From Calorimonas adulescens (lineage in GTDB: Bacteria > Bacillota > Thermoanaerobacteria > Thermoanaerobacterales > UBA4877), in contig NZ_VTPS01000003.1 of NCBI RefSeq assembly GCF_008274215.1, positions 111,908 to 175,907 on the forward strand: a DNA stretch of 64,000 nucleotides, written 5' to 3'. Positions 7,648-15,706 of the stretch are shown one piece after another. The position numbers and the translations under genes are program-made. The first letter of the stretch is position 1. Each line of letters begins with the position of its first letter. The notes below the pieces were generated by a model. That model saw only the letters and a program-made list of their open reading frames with translations, searched no databases and was not told the origin of the DNA.

Positions 7648-8916
7648 ATGATGGAATCCATTTTAAAATGGGTAGAGGAAAAGTTTATGCCGCCTATGGC
7701 TGCCCTGGCAAATCAGAGACACCTGAGGGCAATAAGAGATGGCATAGTCGGTACTCTGCCACTAATAATCGTAGGGAGTTTTTTCCTTATAATAGCATCA
7801 CCGCCTGTAAAGTCGTGGGCTGATGCTGTGGCACCCTATGCAGGCCAGATACTTATACCGTTCAGGCTCAGTGTAGGACTTATGGCATTATATGCCACCT
7901 ATGGCATTGGCTATAGCCTGGCAAAATCCTATGATATAGACCCTGTATCCGGAGGTCTATTATCCCTTGCCGCATTTATAATGACAAACATTCCTCAGAA
8001 CATTAAAGATTTAGGCTGGACTCTTCCTATGGGCAATCTTGGCGGTGCCGGCCTGTTTGTAGCAATCCTCATGGCTTTCTTTGCTGTAGAGGTACAGAGG
8101 TTCCTATATCAAAAAAATATAAAGATAACCATGCCGGAGGGTGTGCCTGAATCAGTGGCCAGGTCTTTTGAGGCCTTAATCCCTGCTGCAGTCATTATGA
8201 TTGTGGTCTGGGTAGTAAGAGTGATGCTTGGCTTTGACATACAAAAGTTTATAATGACAGTCTTCAGTCCCCTTGTAACGGCAGGAGATACACTGATAGG
8301 TGTACTTGTGCCAATCTTACTCATCACATTGCTCTGGTCTGCCGGTATCCACGGGGTATCGGTTGTGGGTACCATGGCCAGGCCAATATGGATGACGCTT
8401 CTGGATGCCAATACCCAGGCTGCAGCGGCGGGAGCTGCCATACTGCCGCATATAGCCCCAGAGCCTTTTTTCCAGTGGTTCGTATGGATAGGAGGTTCTG
8501 GCGCAACCCTTAGTCTTGTGATTTTGATGCTGTTTTCTAAATCAAAGTATCTTAGAAATCTTGGCAGGGTAGCTATACTTCCGGGGATATGTAATATAAA
8601 TGAACCGGTAATATTTGGTGCACCAATTATGCTAAATCCTATCCTGGCAATACCATTTATAGTAGGGCCCATTGTTACTGGTATAATATCTTATCTTGCC
8701 ATGTATTTTAACCTGGTGGCAAGGCCATATATACTTGCTCCATGGACCCTTCCTGCGCCGATAGGTGCCTATCTTACTACAGGAGGAGACTGGAGGGCAA
8801 TAGTCCTTTGCCTGATCAATATTATAATTACGGGTATAATATATTATCCATTTTTTAAGGCCTATGAGAGGCAGATGCTCGCAGAGGAAGAAAGCGACGT
8901 ACAAGAAGAAGTATAA
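7648..8916 (+). CDS. celB: PTS EIIC, lactose/cellobiose family permease
   Basis: 422 residues, polytopic membrane protein with about ten hydrophobic segments. The N-terminal WVEEKFMPPMAALANQRHLRAIRDG and the later GAPIMLNPILAIPF region (substrate loop, residues about 325-345) identify the Lac/cellobiose EIIC family. It transports a beta-linked disaccharide coupled to phosphorylation by the EIIB and EIIA encoded downstream. The accompanying deacetylase, GH4 and AnmK genes suggest chitobiose or cell-wall disaccharides rather than plain cellobiose. ATG 7648 follows GGAGGAG. First gene after the sigma-54 promoter. Confidence 0.88.
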   Translation: MMESILKWVEEKFMPPMAALANQRHLRAIRDGIVGTLPLIIVGSFFLIIASPPVKSWADAVAPYAGQILIPFRLSVGLMALYATYGIGYSLAKSYDIDPVSGGLLSLAAFIMTNIPQNIKDLGWTLPMGNLGGAGLFVAILMAFFAVEVQRFLYQKNIKITMPEGVPESVARSFEALIPAAVIMIVVWVVRVMLGFDIQKFIMTVFSPLVTAGDTLIGVLVPILLITLLWSAGIHGVSVVGTMARPIWMTLLDANTQAAAAGAAILPHIAPEPFFQWFVWIGGSGATLSLVILMLFSKSKYLRNLGRVAILPGICNINEPVIFGAPIMLNPILAIPFIVGPIVTGIISYLAMYFNLVARPYILAPWTLPAPIGAYLTTGGDWRAIVLCLINIIITGIIYYPFFKAYERQMLAEEESDVQEEV

Positions 8917-8927
8917 CAGGGAGATGC

Positions 8928-9686
8928 TTGACATTGAAATATCTGATTACCAATGCTGATGATTTTGGACTTACCGTGGGTGTAAATAGGGCAATAATAG
9001 AGGGGATAAATTACGGTACAATTTCCAGCACAACCCTTATGGTAAACATGCCGCTGGCAGGGGGAGCAATAAAATGGGTTAAAGACAACAATATAGGTTG
9101 TGTGGGGATACATTTAAACCTTACCTGCGGAAAGCCAGTTTTACCGCCACATGAGGTCCCCAGTCTTGTGGATGGTAATGGCATGTTTTATCATAGAAGA
9201 CCCGAAATGATGGCTCACGCAACAAGGGAAGATATAGAGAAGGAACTCCGTGCCCAGGTGGAAAAGTTTTTGGATGCGGGATTAAAACCTACCCATATAG
9301 ATGGACATCACCATATCCAGCTCCATGAGGAGATATTGGAGATCTTTATTGATATATGCAGAGGCTATAAAATCCCAATGCGGCATCCCGATGATAGGAT
9401 AAAGGACATACTGAAGGAGAGGCAAGTGAAGACAACGGACCATTTTACATTGAGATTTTATGGTGAAAATGCCACCATGGATACCATGAAGGAGATTGTT
9501 GGCGGTAGCTGGGATGGCGTAATGGAGATAATGCTCCATCCGGGATATAATGATAGCGACCTTGAGAGCATAAGCAGCTACAATAAATTCAGGGAAAATG
9601 AGCTTAGGGTATTGCTATCAGAGGAATTTAAGGATATACTGGCTGATAACAATGTAGAGCTGGTGTCCTATGAATTTTTGAAATAA
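8928..9686 (+). CDS. chbG: YdjC/ChbG-family carbohydrate deacetylase
   Basis: About 252 residues. ITNADDFGLTVGVNRAI at the N-terminus is the metal-binding DDFG signature of the family, and THIDGHHHIQLH near residue 122 supplies the His ligands. ChbG removes an N-acetyl group from diacetylchitobiose 6-phosphate so that a GH4 6-phospho-glycosidase can act. Here it lies between EIIC and EIIB and two GH4 genes are nearby, the same logic as the E. coli chb operon. The start is non-ATG: TTG 8928, with TTG 8934 better spaced from the AGGGAG site. Confidence 0.85.
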   Translation: MTLKYLITNADDFGLTVGVNRAIIEGINYGTISSTTLMVNMPLAGGAIKWVKDNNIGCVGIHLNLTCGKPVLPPHEVPSLVDGNGMFYHRRPEMMAHATREDIEKELRAQVEKFLDAGLKPTHIDGHHHIQLHEEILEIFIDICRGYKIPMRHPDDRIKDILKERQVKTTDHFTLRFYGENATMDTMKEIVGGSWDGVMEIMLHPGYNDSDLESISSYNKFRENELRVLLSEEFKDILADNNVELVSYEFLK

Positions 9687-9706
9687 ATTTTCAGGAGGTA
9701 TGGCTT

Positions 9707-10018
9707 ATGAATATTCTGCTGGTATGTTCAGGTGGCATGTCGACCAGCCTGCTGGTCAATAAGATGGCAAAAGAGGGACAAAAAAGGGGTATCAATGGCC
9801 TTAAAGTAGAGGCAGATTCAGTTGATAATCTTGATAAAATTATAGATAAATACGATGTGGTTCTGTTAGGGCCTCAGGTGCAGTACAAGGAAAAATGGGT
9901 AAAAGAGGTGGCGGCAAGACACGGAAGACCCTATGCAGTGATACCACCGCAGGTGTACGGCCTTGTGGATGGAGCCAAGGCTTTAGATCTGGCGCTAAAC
10001 ACTGCAAAGAAGGAATAG
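9707..10018 (+). CDS. celA: PTS EIIB, lactose/cellobiose family
   Basis: 103 residues, complete. LLVCSGGMSTSLLV puts the phosphorylated Cys at residue 7 in the typical P-loop, and LLGPQVQYKE is the second family motif. It accepts phosphate from the EIIA encoded next and passes it to sugar bound by EIIC. RBS AGGAGG lies about eight bases before ATG 9707; the gene ends eight bases before EIIA. Confidence 0.9.
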   Translation: MNILLVCSGGMSTSLLVNKMAKEGQKRGINGLKVEADSVDNLDKIIDKYDVVLLGPQVQYKEKWVKEVAARHGRPYAVIPPQVYGLVDGAKALDLALNTAKKE

Positions 10019-10026
10019 GTGAAAAC

Positions 10027-10344
10027 ATGAGTGATGAACAGATAATATTTAACGTAATAGTATGCGCTGGAAACGCAAGGGCAAAAGCCTTTGCAGCACT
10101 GGAAGCTGCCAAAAAAGGAGATTTCAATTCAGCTTCATCACTTTTAAGTGAGGCCGCTGAGGAGATACTAAAGGCACATGAGATACAGAATAAGCTCATA
10201 TCCAGAGAGGCCAATGGTGAGGGGATGAACGTTACCTTATTACTTGCCCATGCTGAGGACCACCTAATGGCCGCCATATTGGCTAAGGATTTAATCAGTG
10301 AAATGATTGATCTATATAAAATAAACAGCAAAGGGGATGATTGA
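10027..10344 (+). CDS. celC: PTS EIIA, lactose/cellobiose family
   Basis: 105 residues forming the three-helix EIIA-Lac fold. The active-site signature LLLAHAEDHLM is at about residues 71-81 and contains the phospho-accepting His. ATG 10027 fits a GGTGAA site; a longer reading of this frame that begins inside the EIIB gene is not credible. It takes phosphate from HPr and hands it to EIIB. The next gene starts immediately after its stop. Confidence 0.9.
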   Translation: MSDEQIIFNVIVCAGNARAKAFAALEAAKKGDFNSASSLLSEAAEEILKAHEIQNKLISREANGEGMNVTLLLAHAEDHLMAAILAKDLISEMIDLYKINSKGDD

Positions 10345-11646
10345 GTGAGTGATGGTCTTAAAATAGCTACTATAGGTGGTGGGTCAAGCTATACCCCAGA
10401 GCTCATAGAGGGTTTTATAAACAGGATATCAACCCTGCCTGTAAGTGACATATACCTTGTTGATATAGAAGAAGGAAAGGAAAAGCTGGAGATAGTAGCC
10501 GGCCTGGCCGAAAGGATGGTAAAAAGAGCCGGAGTGAATATAAAAATACACCCAACTTTAAACAGAAGAGAAGCTATAGAGGGTGCGGACTTTGTCACGA
10601 CCCAGTTCAGGGTGGGCCTGTTAGATGCCAGGGCGAGGGATGAAAGGATACCTTTAAAATATGGATGTATAGGACAGGAGACCACAGGGGCAGGGGGATT
10701 TGCAAAAGCCCTGAGGACTATCCCCGTTATACTGGATATATGCAGGGATATTGAAGAGCTCTCACCCGATGCCTGGCTTATTAACTTTACAAACCCCTCG
10801 GGTATAATCACAGAGACTGTACTAAAGCACACAAAGGTAAAATGCATAGGTCTTTGCAATGTCCCCATAACCATGAGGTACGGTATAGCTGATGTACTGG
10901 GAGTGGAAGCAGATAGGATATATATAGAGTACGTTGGGCTTAACCACCTTGTATGGGGGAGAAGGGTGTACTTAGATGGTAAGGATATAACAGAAATGCT
11001 TATAGAAGGGATTGCGAATAGAGACCTTTCAGAGTTTCCGTATGAAAAAGAGTTCTTAAAATCTCTGAAGATGATACCGTGTCCGTATCACAGGTATTAC
11101 TACAATACCGATGAGATGCTCAAAGAGGAGTTAGAAGCAGCAGAAGGAGAAGGCACGAGGGCAGAGGTAGTAAAGAAGATAGAAAAAGATCTCTTTGAAA
11201 AATACAAAGACACAAACCTTGACGTAAAACCTGAGGAGCTATCAAAGAGAGGTGGGGCTCACTATTCCGAAGCCGCCTGCATGTTGATTGAATCCATATA
11301 TACGGATAAGAAGGACATACAGCCTGTGAACACATTGAACAATGGTGCAATATCTGACCTTCCGGACAATGTGGTAATAGAGACAAACTGTGTGATAGAC
11401 TCACAGGGTGCGCATCCCATAAACATAGGCCATATCCCGCAGGAGATAAGGGGACTGATACAAGTGGTGAAGGCCTATGAGGAGTTAACTATAGAGGCAG
11501 GTGTATATGGAGACTACGACAGGGCGCTTCAGGCCCTTGCCATACACCCCCTGGTAAAGTCGGCTAAAAAGGCCAGGATGATACTGGAGGACATACTAAA
11601 AGAAAATAGGGATTATCTACCACAATTTGTAGAGAGGCTCTCATAA
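10345..11646 (+). CDS. celF: GH4 6-phospho-beta-glycosidase
   Basis: 433 residues. NAD-binding TIGGGSSYTPELI at the N-terminus, the metal-binding Cys in LCNVP (about 173) and His in GLNHLVWG (about 202) are the GH4 hallmarks. These enzymes use NAD and Mn by a redox-elimination mechanism to split 6-phosphorylated disaccharides delivered by a PTS. GTG 10345 begins directly after the EIIA stop, giving strict translational coupling. Substrate is likely a 6-phospho-beta-glucoside or deacetylated chitobiose 6-phosphate. A terminator overlaps the stop codon. Confidence 0.88.
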   Translation: MSDGLKIATIGGGSSYTPELIEGFINRISTLPVSDIYLVDIEEGKEKLEIVAGLAERMVKRAGVNIKIHPTLNRREAIEGADFVTTQFRVGLLDARARDERIPLKYGCIGQETTGAGGFAKALRTIPVILDICRDIEELSPDAWLINFTNPSGIITETVLKHTKVKCIGLCNVPITMRYGIADVLGVEADRIYIEYVGLNHLVWGRRVYLDGKDITEMLIEGIANRDLSEFPYEKEFLKSLKMIPCPYHRYYYNTDEMLKEELEAAEGEGTRAEVVKKIEKDLFEKYKDTNLDVKPEELSKRGGAHYSEAACMLIESIYTDKKDIQPVNTLNNGAISDLPDNVVIETNCVIDSQGAHPINIGHIPQEIRGLIQVVKAYEELTIEAGVYGDYDRALQALAIHPLVKSAKKARMILEDILKENRDYLPQFVERLS

Positions 11647-11658
11647 TGAGCCTTTTTT
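11635..11658 (+). terminator. intrinsic terminator after the GH4 gene
   Basis: A 6-bp stem (AGGCTC 11635-11640, GAGCCT 11648-11653) is followed by six T residues and includes the stop codon in the loop. It separates the PTS genes from anmK. Confidence 0.7.
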
Positions 11659-11785
11659 ATATAGTATTTATTGATTTAAGAGTATCATCGACTCGCTTTA
11701 AGGTTGCATTTGATGCTCACTATCATTCTCTATCAGGTTCTTACATTGGAATAATATATTTATGTATAAATGAGAGGTGTAATAA

Positions 11786-12976
11786 ATGGATAGACTTATT
11801 GAAATATATAATAAAGAAGAGAGGCTTGTTGTTGGTTTAATGTCAGGCACATCGGTAGACGGTATAGATGCGGCGTTGGTAAGGATTAAAGGTAAAGGCA
11901 CAGATACAGAGGTTGACCTTTTGGAGTTTGAAAACTATCCATACAGCGATGAAATGAGGGAAAAGATATTTAAGCTCTTCAGCCCGGAAACGGGTACTGT
12001 GGATAAAATTTGCCATATGAATTTTATCCTTGGAGAGCTGTTTGCAAATGCTGCGCTTGGTGTTATAAAGAAAGCGGGACTAACACCAGATAAGATAGAT
12101 TTGATAGGCTCCCATGGACAGACTATTTATCACATACCTTCACCTATCGAGGATAGCGGATACATGGTAAGGTCTACACTTCAGATTGGTGAACCGGCTG
12201 TCATTGCTGAGCGGACAGGTATTGTAACAGTAGCTGATTTCAGGGTAAGGGATGTGGCTGCTGGAGGTCAGGGAGCACCTCTGGTACCCTATACTGAGTA
12301 TATAATGTATCGAGAAGAGGACAAGACAATAGCTCTGCAGAACATAGGGGGTATAGCAAACGTCACGGTGCTGCCTGCTGGTTGTGAACTGGATGATATC
12401 ATTGCCTTCGACAATGGACCGGGTAACATGGTAATCGATGAGATTGTGAAAAGACTTACAGATGGCCGGATGAGGTTTGATGAAAACGGAGCCCTTGCGG
12501 GGAAAGGCAAGGTTGACCAGGTTCTACTCGAAGAGCTCCTTGACGATGATTATTTTAAGAAGACACCTCCCAAGACAACAGGCAGGGAGTACTTTGGCTC
12601 GCAGTATGTTGATAAGGTAATAAAGAGGGCATCAGAACTCAATGTATGGGGATATGATCTTGCAGCGACTGTTACCGCACTCACAGCAAAATCAATAGCT
12701 TTGAGCTATAGAGACTTTATAATGAATCAATATGGCTTAGACAGGGTCATAATAGGAGGGGGTGGCAGCTACAATGAAACCCTTGTAAACATGATACGAG
12801 GGTATTTGGATGGAGTGGAAGTCTTAACGCAGGAGGATATAGGCTTTAATAGCGATGCCAAAGAGGCTGTTGCCTTTGCTGTACTTGCAAATGAGGCTAT
12901 AAACGGTAACTGCAACAATGCTGTCAAAGCTACTGGTGCAGACCATCCTGTTGTAATGGGGAAGATTTCTATGTAG
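11786..12976 (+). CDS. anmK: anhydro-N-acetylmuramic acid kinase
   Basis: 396 residues, the usual size. GLMSGTSVDGIDAALV (about 18-33) is the diagnostic phosphate-binding loop, IGSHGQTIYH and VADFRVRDVAAGGQGAPLVP are the sugar-binding and catalytic region, and a Gly-rich IIGGGGSYN lies near residue 330. The enzyme opens 1,6-anhydroMurNAc and phosphorylates it, feeding murein recycling. It comes after a terminator, so it probably has its own promoter in 11660-11785, which I could not define. With the amino-sugar PTS it points to use of peptidoglycan or chitin fragments. Confidence 0.92.
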   Translation: MDRLIEIYNKEERLVVGLMSGTSVDGIDAALVRIKGKGTDTEVDLLEFENYPYSDEMREKIFKLFSPETGTVDKICHMNFILGELFANAALGVIKKAGLTPDKIDLIGSHGQTIYHIPSPIEDSGYMVRSTLQIGEPAVIAERTGIVTVADFRVRDVAAGGQGAPLVPYTEYIMYREEDKTIALQNIGGIANVTVLPAGCELDDIIAFDNGPGNMVIDEIVKRLTDGRMRFDENGALAGKGKVDQVLLEELLDDDYFKKTPPKTTGREYFGSQYVDKVIKRASELNVWGYDLAATVTALTAKSIALSYRDFIMNQYGLDRVIIGGGGSYNETLVNMIRGYLDGVEVLTQEDIGFNSDAKEAVAFAVLANEAINGNCNNAVKATGADHPVVMGKISM

Positions 12977-13113
12977 CTTTTGGGCCATCATTTACGCATA
13001 TCTCAGGTTCATAACACTCATATTTATACTTTAGCCTTTGCAGTACAGTGCCATCATGTTATTCTTTTTATAAGGTGGATAATATACAGGTTATACCTAA
13101 ATCATGATAGCAT

Positions 13114-13121
13114 GCTATAAT
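13114..13121 (+). promoter_or_regulatory. extended -10 promoter for the second GH4 gene
   Basis: TGCTATAAT at 13113-13121 is a perfect extended -10 element about 60 bases upstream of the GH4 start. I find no good -35 hexamer. The surrounding GCTATAATAGC is itself palindromic and might be an operator. Confidence 0.4.
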
Positions 13122-13181
13122 AGCTTTAGAGGTTTTTGGTAAGCCGATTTAATTTAACGTCATGCGAAAGGGGATATTCAT

Positions 13182-14396
13182 ATGAAGATAGCTGTAATAG
13201 GTGGCAGCGGCGTGTATACGCCCAACCTGATTAAAGAGATAATAAGGTATAACCTGCCAGTCGATGAGGTGATTTTAAACGGCAGAACAAAAGAAAAGCT
13301 GGAACTGGTGGCTGAATACTGCAGGGAGCTTGTTAAAGATTCCGCTGTAAAAATTCAGGTATCCACAAACACAGATAGGATAGAGTCTATAAAGAATGCA
13401 GATTTTATCATATCCCAGATAAGGACAGGGGGTATGAAGGCCAGGGCATTCGATGAGAGTTTTCCCAGGGAACTCGGCCTTATAGGGGATGAAACATACG
13501 GTGTGGGAGGATTTTCAGATGCAGTGAGGACACTGCCGATTGCCGTCGAAATTTCCCGGGAAATAGCAGAATATGCGCCGGATGCATACCTCATTGACCT
13601 TACAAATCCGGCCGGTATGGTTATGAGGGCATCGAGAGATGCTGCTAAAATAAAAATGGTAGCGGTATGTGATATGCCTGTGGTGACCATGAGAAAGATT
13701 GCTGGGGTGATGGGGTGCAGTACAGAGGATATGTTTGTGAGCTACTACGGGTTAAATCATCTTGGATTTTTTGACAGGATAATTATTAACGGTGCTGACA
13801 TGACCTCTGAGGTTTTGAAAAATGTGGAAGAACTAGAGCTTGGTATAAACCCTGATTTTATCAGAAGTCTTGGTGTCATACCACTTCCAACCCTGAGGTT
13901 ATACTATCATCCCCATGAGGTTTTAAAGGGCCAGGCCGGTAAACCGAGAGGTGCAGAGCTTGCAGGCGTGGAGGAAGAGATTATCACGTGCCTAAAAAAG
14001 AAAGATTATATCGGGATAGAGGAATATTACAGGCGCAGAGCTACACCATGGTATGAGGTAATGGTAGGTCTTATGGCCGCATTAAAAGGTATAAAGCCGG
14101 GTTACTTCTTTTTAAATGTAGTAAATGATGGTTTACTTGACTTTCTGCCCGATGAGGCCGTGGTGGAAGCCTACTGCCATGTGGATAAGAATGGTGTACA
14201 TCCAATACATATGGGCAATGTTTCAGATGAGGTAAGTCCTCTTATAAGCTTGATAAACGAATATGAAGAAAGGGCACAGAAGGCTATAATAAGTAAGGAT
14301 ACTTATGGGATGATAAAGGCTTTAATGATTCATCCGGAGATAAGAGATTATGAACTTGCAAGAGTCGTTGTAGAAAAGGTAATAGCCGCCAATTAG
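13182..14396 (+). CDS. second GH4-family 6-phospho-glycosidase
   Basis: 404 residues. IGGSGVYTPNLI is the NAD-binding start, the metal Cys is in VCDMPVV (about 166) and the His in GLNHLGFF (about 190). It is clearly paralogous to the GH4 gene at 10345 but divergent and about 30 residues shorter, so a different 6-phospho sugar linkage is likely. ATG 13182 follows AAGGGG. It stands alone between an extended -10 promoter and a terminator. Confidence 0.85.
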   Translation: MKIAVIGGSGVYTPNLIKEIIRYNLPVDEVILNGRTKEKLELVAEYCRELVKDSAVKIQVSTNTDRIESIKNADFIISQIRTGGMKARAFDESFPRELGLIGDETYGVGGFSDAVRTLPIAVEISREIAEYAPDAYLIDLTNPAGMVMRASRDAAKIKMVAVCDMPVVTMRKIAGVMGCSTEDMFVSYYGLNHLGFFDRIIINGADMTSEVLKNVEELELGINPDFIRSLGVIPLPTLRLYYHPHEVLKGQAGKPRGAELAGVEEEIITCLKKKDYIGIEEYYRRRATPWYEVMVGLMAALKGIKPGYFFLNVVNDGLLDFLPDEAVVEAYCHVDKNGVHPIHMGNVSDEVSPLISLINEYEERAQKAIISKDTYGMIKALMIHPEIRDYELARVVVEKVIAAN

Positions 14397-14411
14397 CAGC
14401 CATTACCTTTT
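14374..14411 (+). terminator. terminator of the second GH4 gene
   Basis: A 10-bp stem (14374-14383 with 14402-14411) spans the GH4 stop codon and its right arm ends in CTTTTT. The stem is AT-rich but perfect. Confidence 0.6.
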
Positions 14412-14469
14412 TAGAATAATGGGTGCATATAAGGGTTTGATAAATATTTATTATAGTGCTATCCTATAC

Positions 14470-14565
14470 ATGACTGTAAATGTAGTAACTGTATGGTCTG
14501 AGGCTACTTTGAGAGAGGCTCTTACGGTTATGGGAGACAATGTGGGTTGCTGTAACCGGAGGTAA
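14470..14565 (+). pseudogene. CBS-domain fragment
   Basis: A 31-codon frame reads NVVTVWSEATLREALTVMGD then NVGCC, which matches the start of a CBS domain (V-T-V-x-x-x-A-T-L-x-x-A-L-x-x-M...GC). It stops where the conserved PVVD strand should follow. There is no good start signal, so this is best read as a decayed remnant. Its end lies only nine bases before the pyr promoter. Confidence 0.4.
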
Positions 14566-14573
14566 AAATTTTG

Positions 14574-14602
14574 TTTACAATTATATTGTTGTATGCTATA
14601 CT
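14574..14602 (+). promoter_or_regulatory. sigma-A promoter of the pyr operon
   Basis: TTTACA (14574-14579) and TATACT (14597-14602) with a 17-base spacer. A start near 14609 gives a leader of about 155 nucleotides containing the PyrR loop, a mini-ORF and a terminator. Confidence 0.8.
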
Positions 14603-14650
14603 TTCACTAAACGAATATGTAGGTCTTATTTAGACTTACCTGACTTTAAT

Positions 14651-14670
14651 TTAGCCCTGAGAGGCTAAAA
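14651..14670 (+). promoter_or_regulatory. PyrR-binding RNA loop
   Basis: TTAGCCCTGAGAGGCTAA forms a short stem with the conserved loop CTGAGAGG, matching the PyrR anti-antiterminator consensus ARUCCNGNGAGGYU. PyrR with UMP bound would hold this hairpin. It abuts the ribosome site AGGAGGT (14671-14677) of the leader ORF. Confidence 0.8.
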
Positions 14671-14684
14671 AGGAGGTAGTTATT

Positions 14685-14705
14685 ATGGTGAAAAAATACC
14701 CTTGA
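14685..14705 (+). CDS. pyr leader peptide, six codons (MVKKYP)
   Basis: ATG 14685 is preceded by a near-perfect AAGGAGGT at ideal spacing, and the frame ends at TGA 14703-14705, one base before the terminator stem. Such strong translation signals for six codons make sense only as an attenuator: a terminating ribosome would cover the left terminator arm. Its ribosome site adjoins the PyrR loop, so PyrR could block its translation. Confidence 0.6.
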   Translation: MVKKYP

Positions 14706-14747
14706 ATAGGATAGGTTTACCTTGAGTAAATCTGTCCTATTTTTTTA
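14706..14747 (+). terminator. pyr operon attenuator terminator
   Basis: A 15-bp stem (14706-14720 with 14726-14740, two G-U pairs), a 5-base loop and seven T residues. It lies between the leader ORF and pyrB, so read-through decides pyr expression. Confidence 0.85.
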
Positions 14748-14764
14748 TGATTGGGGGTATTGTA

Positions 14765-15706
14765 ATGAAAGACCTTTTAGGTTTAAGGGACATGAGCAGG
14801 GGAGAGATAGAGGAGATACTTGATGAGGGATTTAGGCAGTATGAGAGCCTTATAAACAGGGATTTTTCGAATGAACTAAATGAAAAGACACTGGTGACGC
14901 TTTTTTATGAGCCCAGCACCAGAACGAGGGCCTCGTTTGAGCTTGCAGCCAAAAATCTTGGGGCAAGGGTGATATCTATAGAAACTTCTACAAGCAGTGT
15001 CAGGAAAGGGGAATCGCTGATAGATACAATAAGGACACTGGAGAGCATGGGGGTCGATTATATAGCCATGAGACACCCTATGACCGGGGCGCCGCATTTG
15101 GCCGCCAGATTTTCCACAGTATCAATGATTAATGCTGGAGACGGGATAAATGAGCATCCCACGCAGGCGCTTCTGGACATGCTTACCATGCTGAAGGAGA
15201 AGGGGAGGATTGAGGGGCTCAATATTTGTATTGTAGGGGATATACTGCACAGCAGGGTGGCAAGGTCTAATATATTTGGCCTTACAAAGATGGGAGCTAA
15301 TGTTAGGGTATCAGGGCCGCCTACCATGATTCCCTCAGGTATAGAGTCAATGGGAGTGGAGGTATGTGATAGGGTTGAAGAGGCTTTAGAGGATGCTGAT
15401 GTAGTAATGGCACTACGGATACAGATGGAGAGGCAGTCAGGAGGGTTCATACCGTCCCTTTCAGAGTATACGAGGTTTTACGGGATTACAAGGGAAAGGG
15501 TAGGTATGGCCAGGCCCGATGCAATCATAATGCACCCTGGACCAATGAACCGTGGGGTGGAGATAGAGTATGGCGTAGCCTCATCCCAAGCCTCTGTAAT
15601 TGAAGAACAGGTCACTATGGGTGTTGCCCTGAGGATGGCGATACTAAAGCTTATAGGGAGGGAGATAGATGCGTATCCTTATAAAAAACGGCTATGCTGT
15701 AGATGA
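14765..15706 (+). CDS. pyrB: aspartate carbamoyltransferase catalytic chain
   Basis: 313 residues, catalytic-subunit size. EPSTRTRASFELA (about 47-59) binds carbamoyl phosphate, HPTQALLD (about 131) and the RIQMERQ and HPGPMNRG motifs complete the active site. It makes carbamoyl-aspartate, the committed step of pyrimidine synthesis. ATG 14765 is eight bases after GGGGG; an in-frame ATG at 14747 lies in the terminator T-tract and is rejected. It overlaps the dihydroorotase-like gene by 38 bases. No pyrI is present, so control is at the leader. Confidence 0.93.
   Translation: MKDLLGLRDMSRGEIEEILDEGFRQYESLINRDFSNELNEKTLVTLFYEPSTRTRASFELAAKNLGARVISIETSTSSVRKGESLIDTIRTLESMGVDYIAMRHPMTGAPHLAARFSTVSMINAGDGINEHPTQALLDMLTMLKEKGRIEGLNICIVGDILHSRVARSNIFGLTKMGANVRVSGPPTMIPSGIESMGVEVCDRVEEALEDADVVMALRIQMERQSGGFIPSLSEYTRFYGITRERVGMARPDAIIMHPGPMNRGVEIEYGVASSQASVIEEQVTMGVALRMAILKLIGREIDAYPYKKRLCCR

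Noticed and set aside
8109..8672. 187-residue open frame on the minus strand inside the EIIC gene
   Set aside because: It is a mirror of a well-supported membrane protein gene; composition (Ile/Ser/Thr/Pro-rich) is typical of antisense frames and there is no ribosome site.
11646..11840. 64-residue plus-strand frame between the GH4 gene and anmK
   Set aside because: It starts inside a terminator, has no ribosome site and overlaps the anmK start in another frame.
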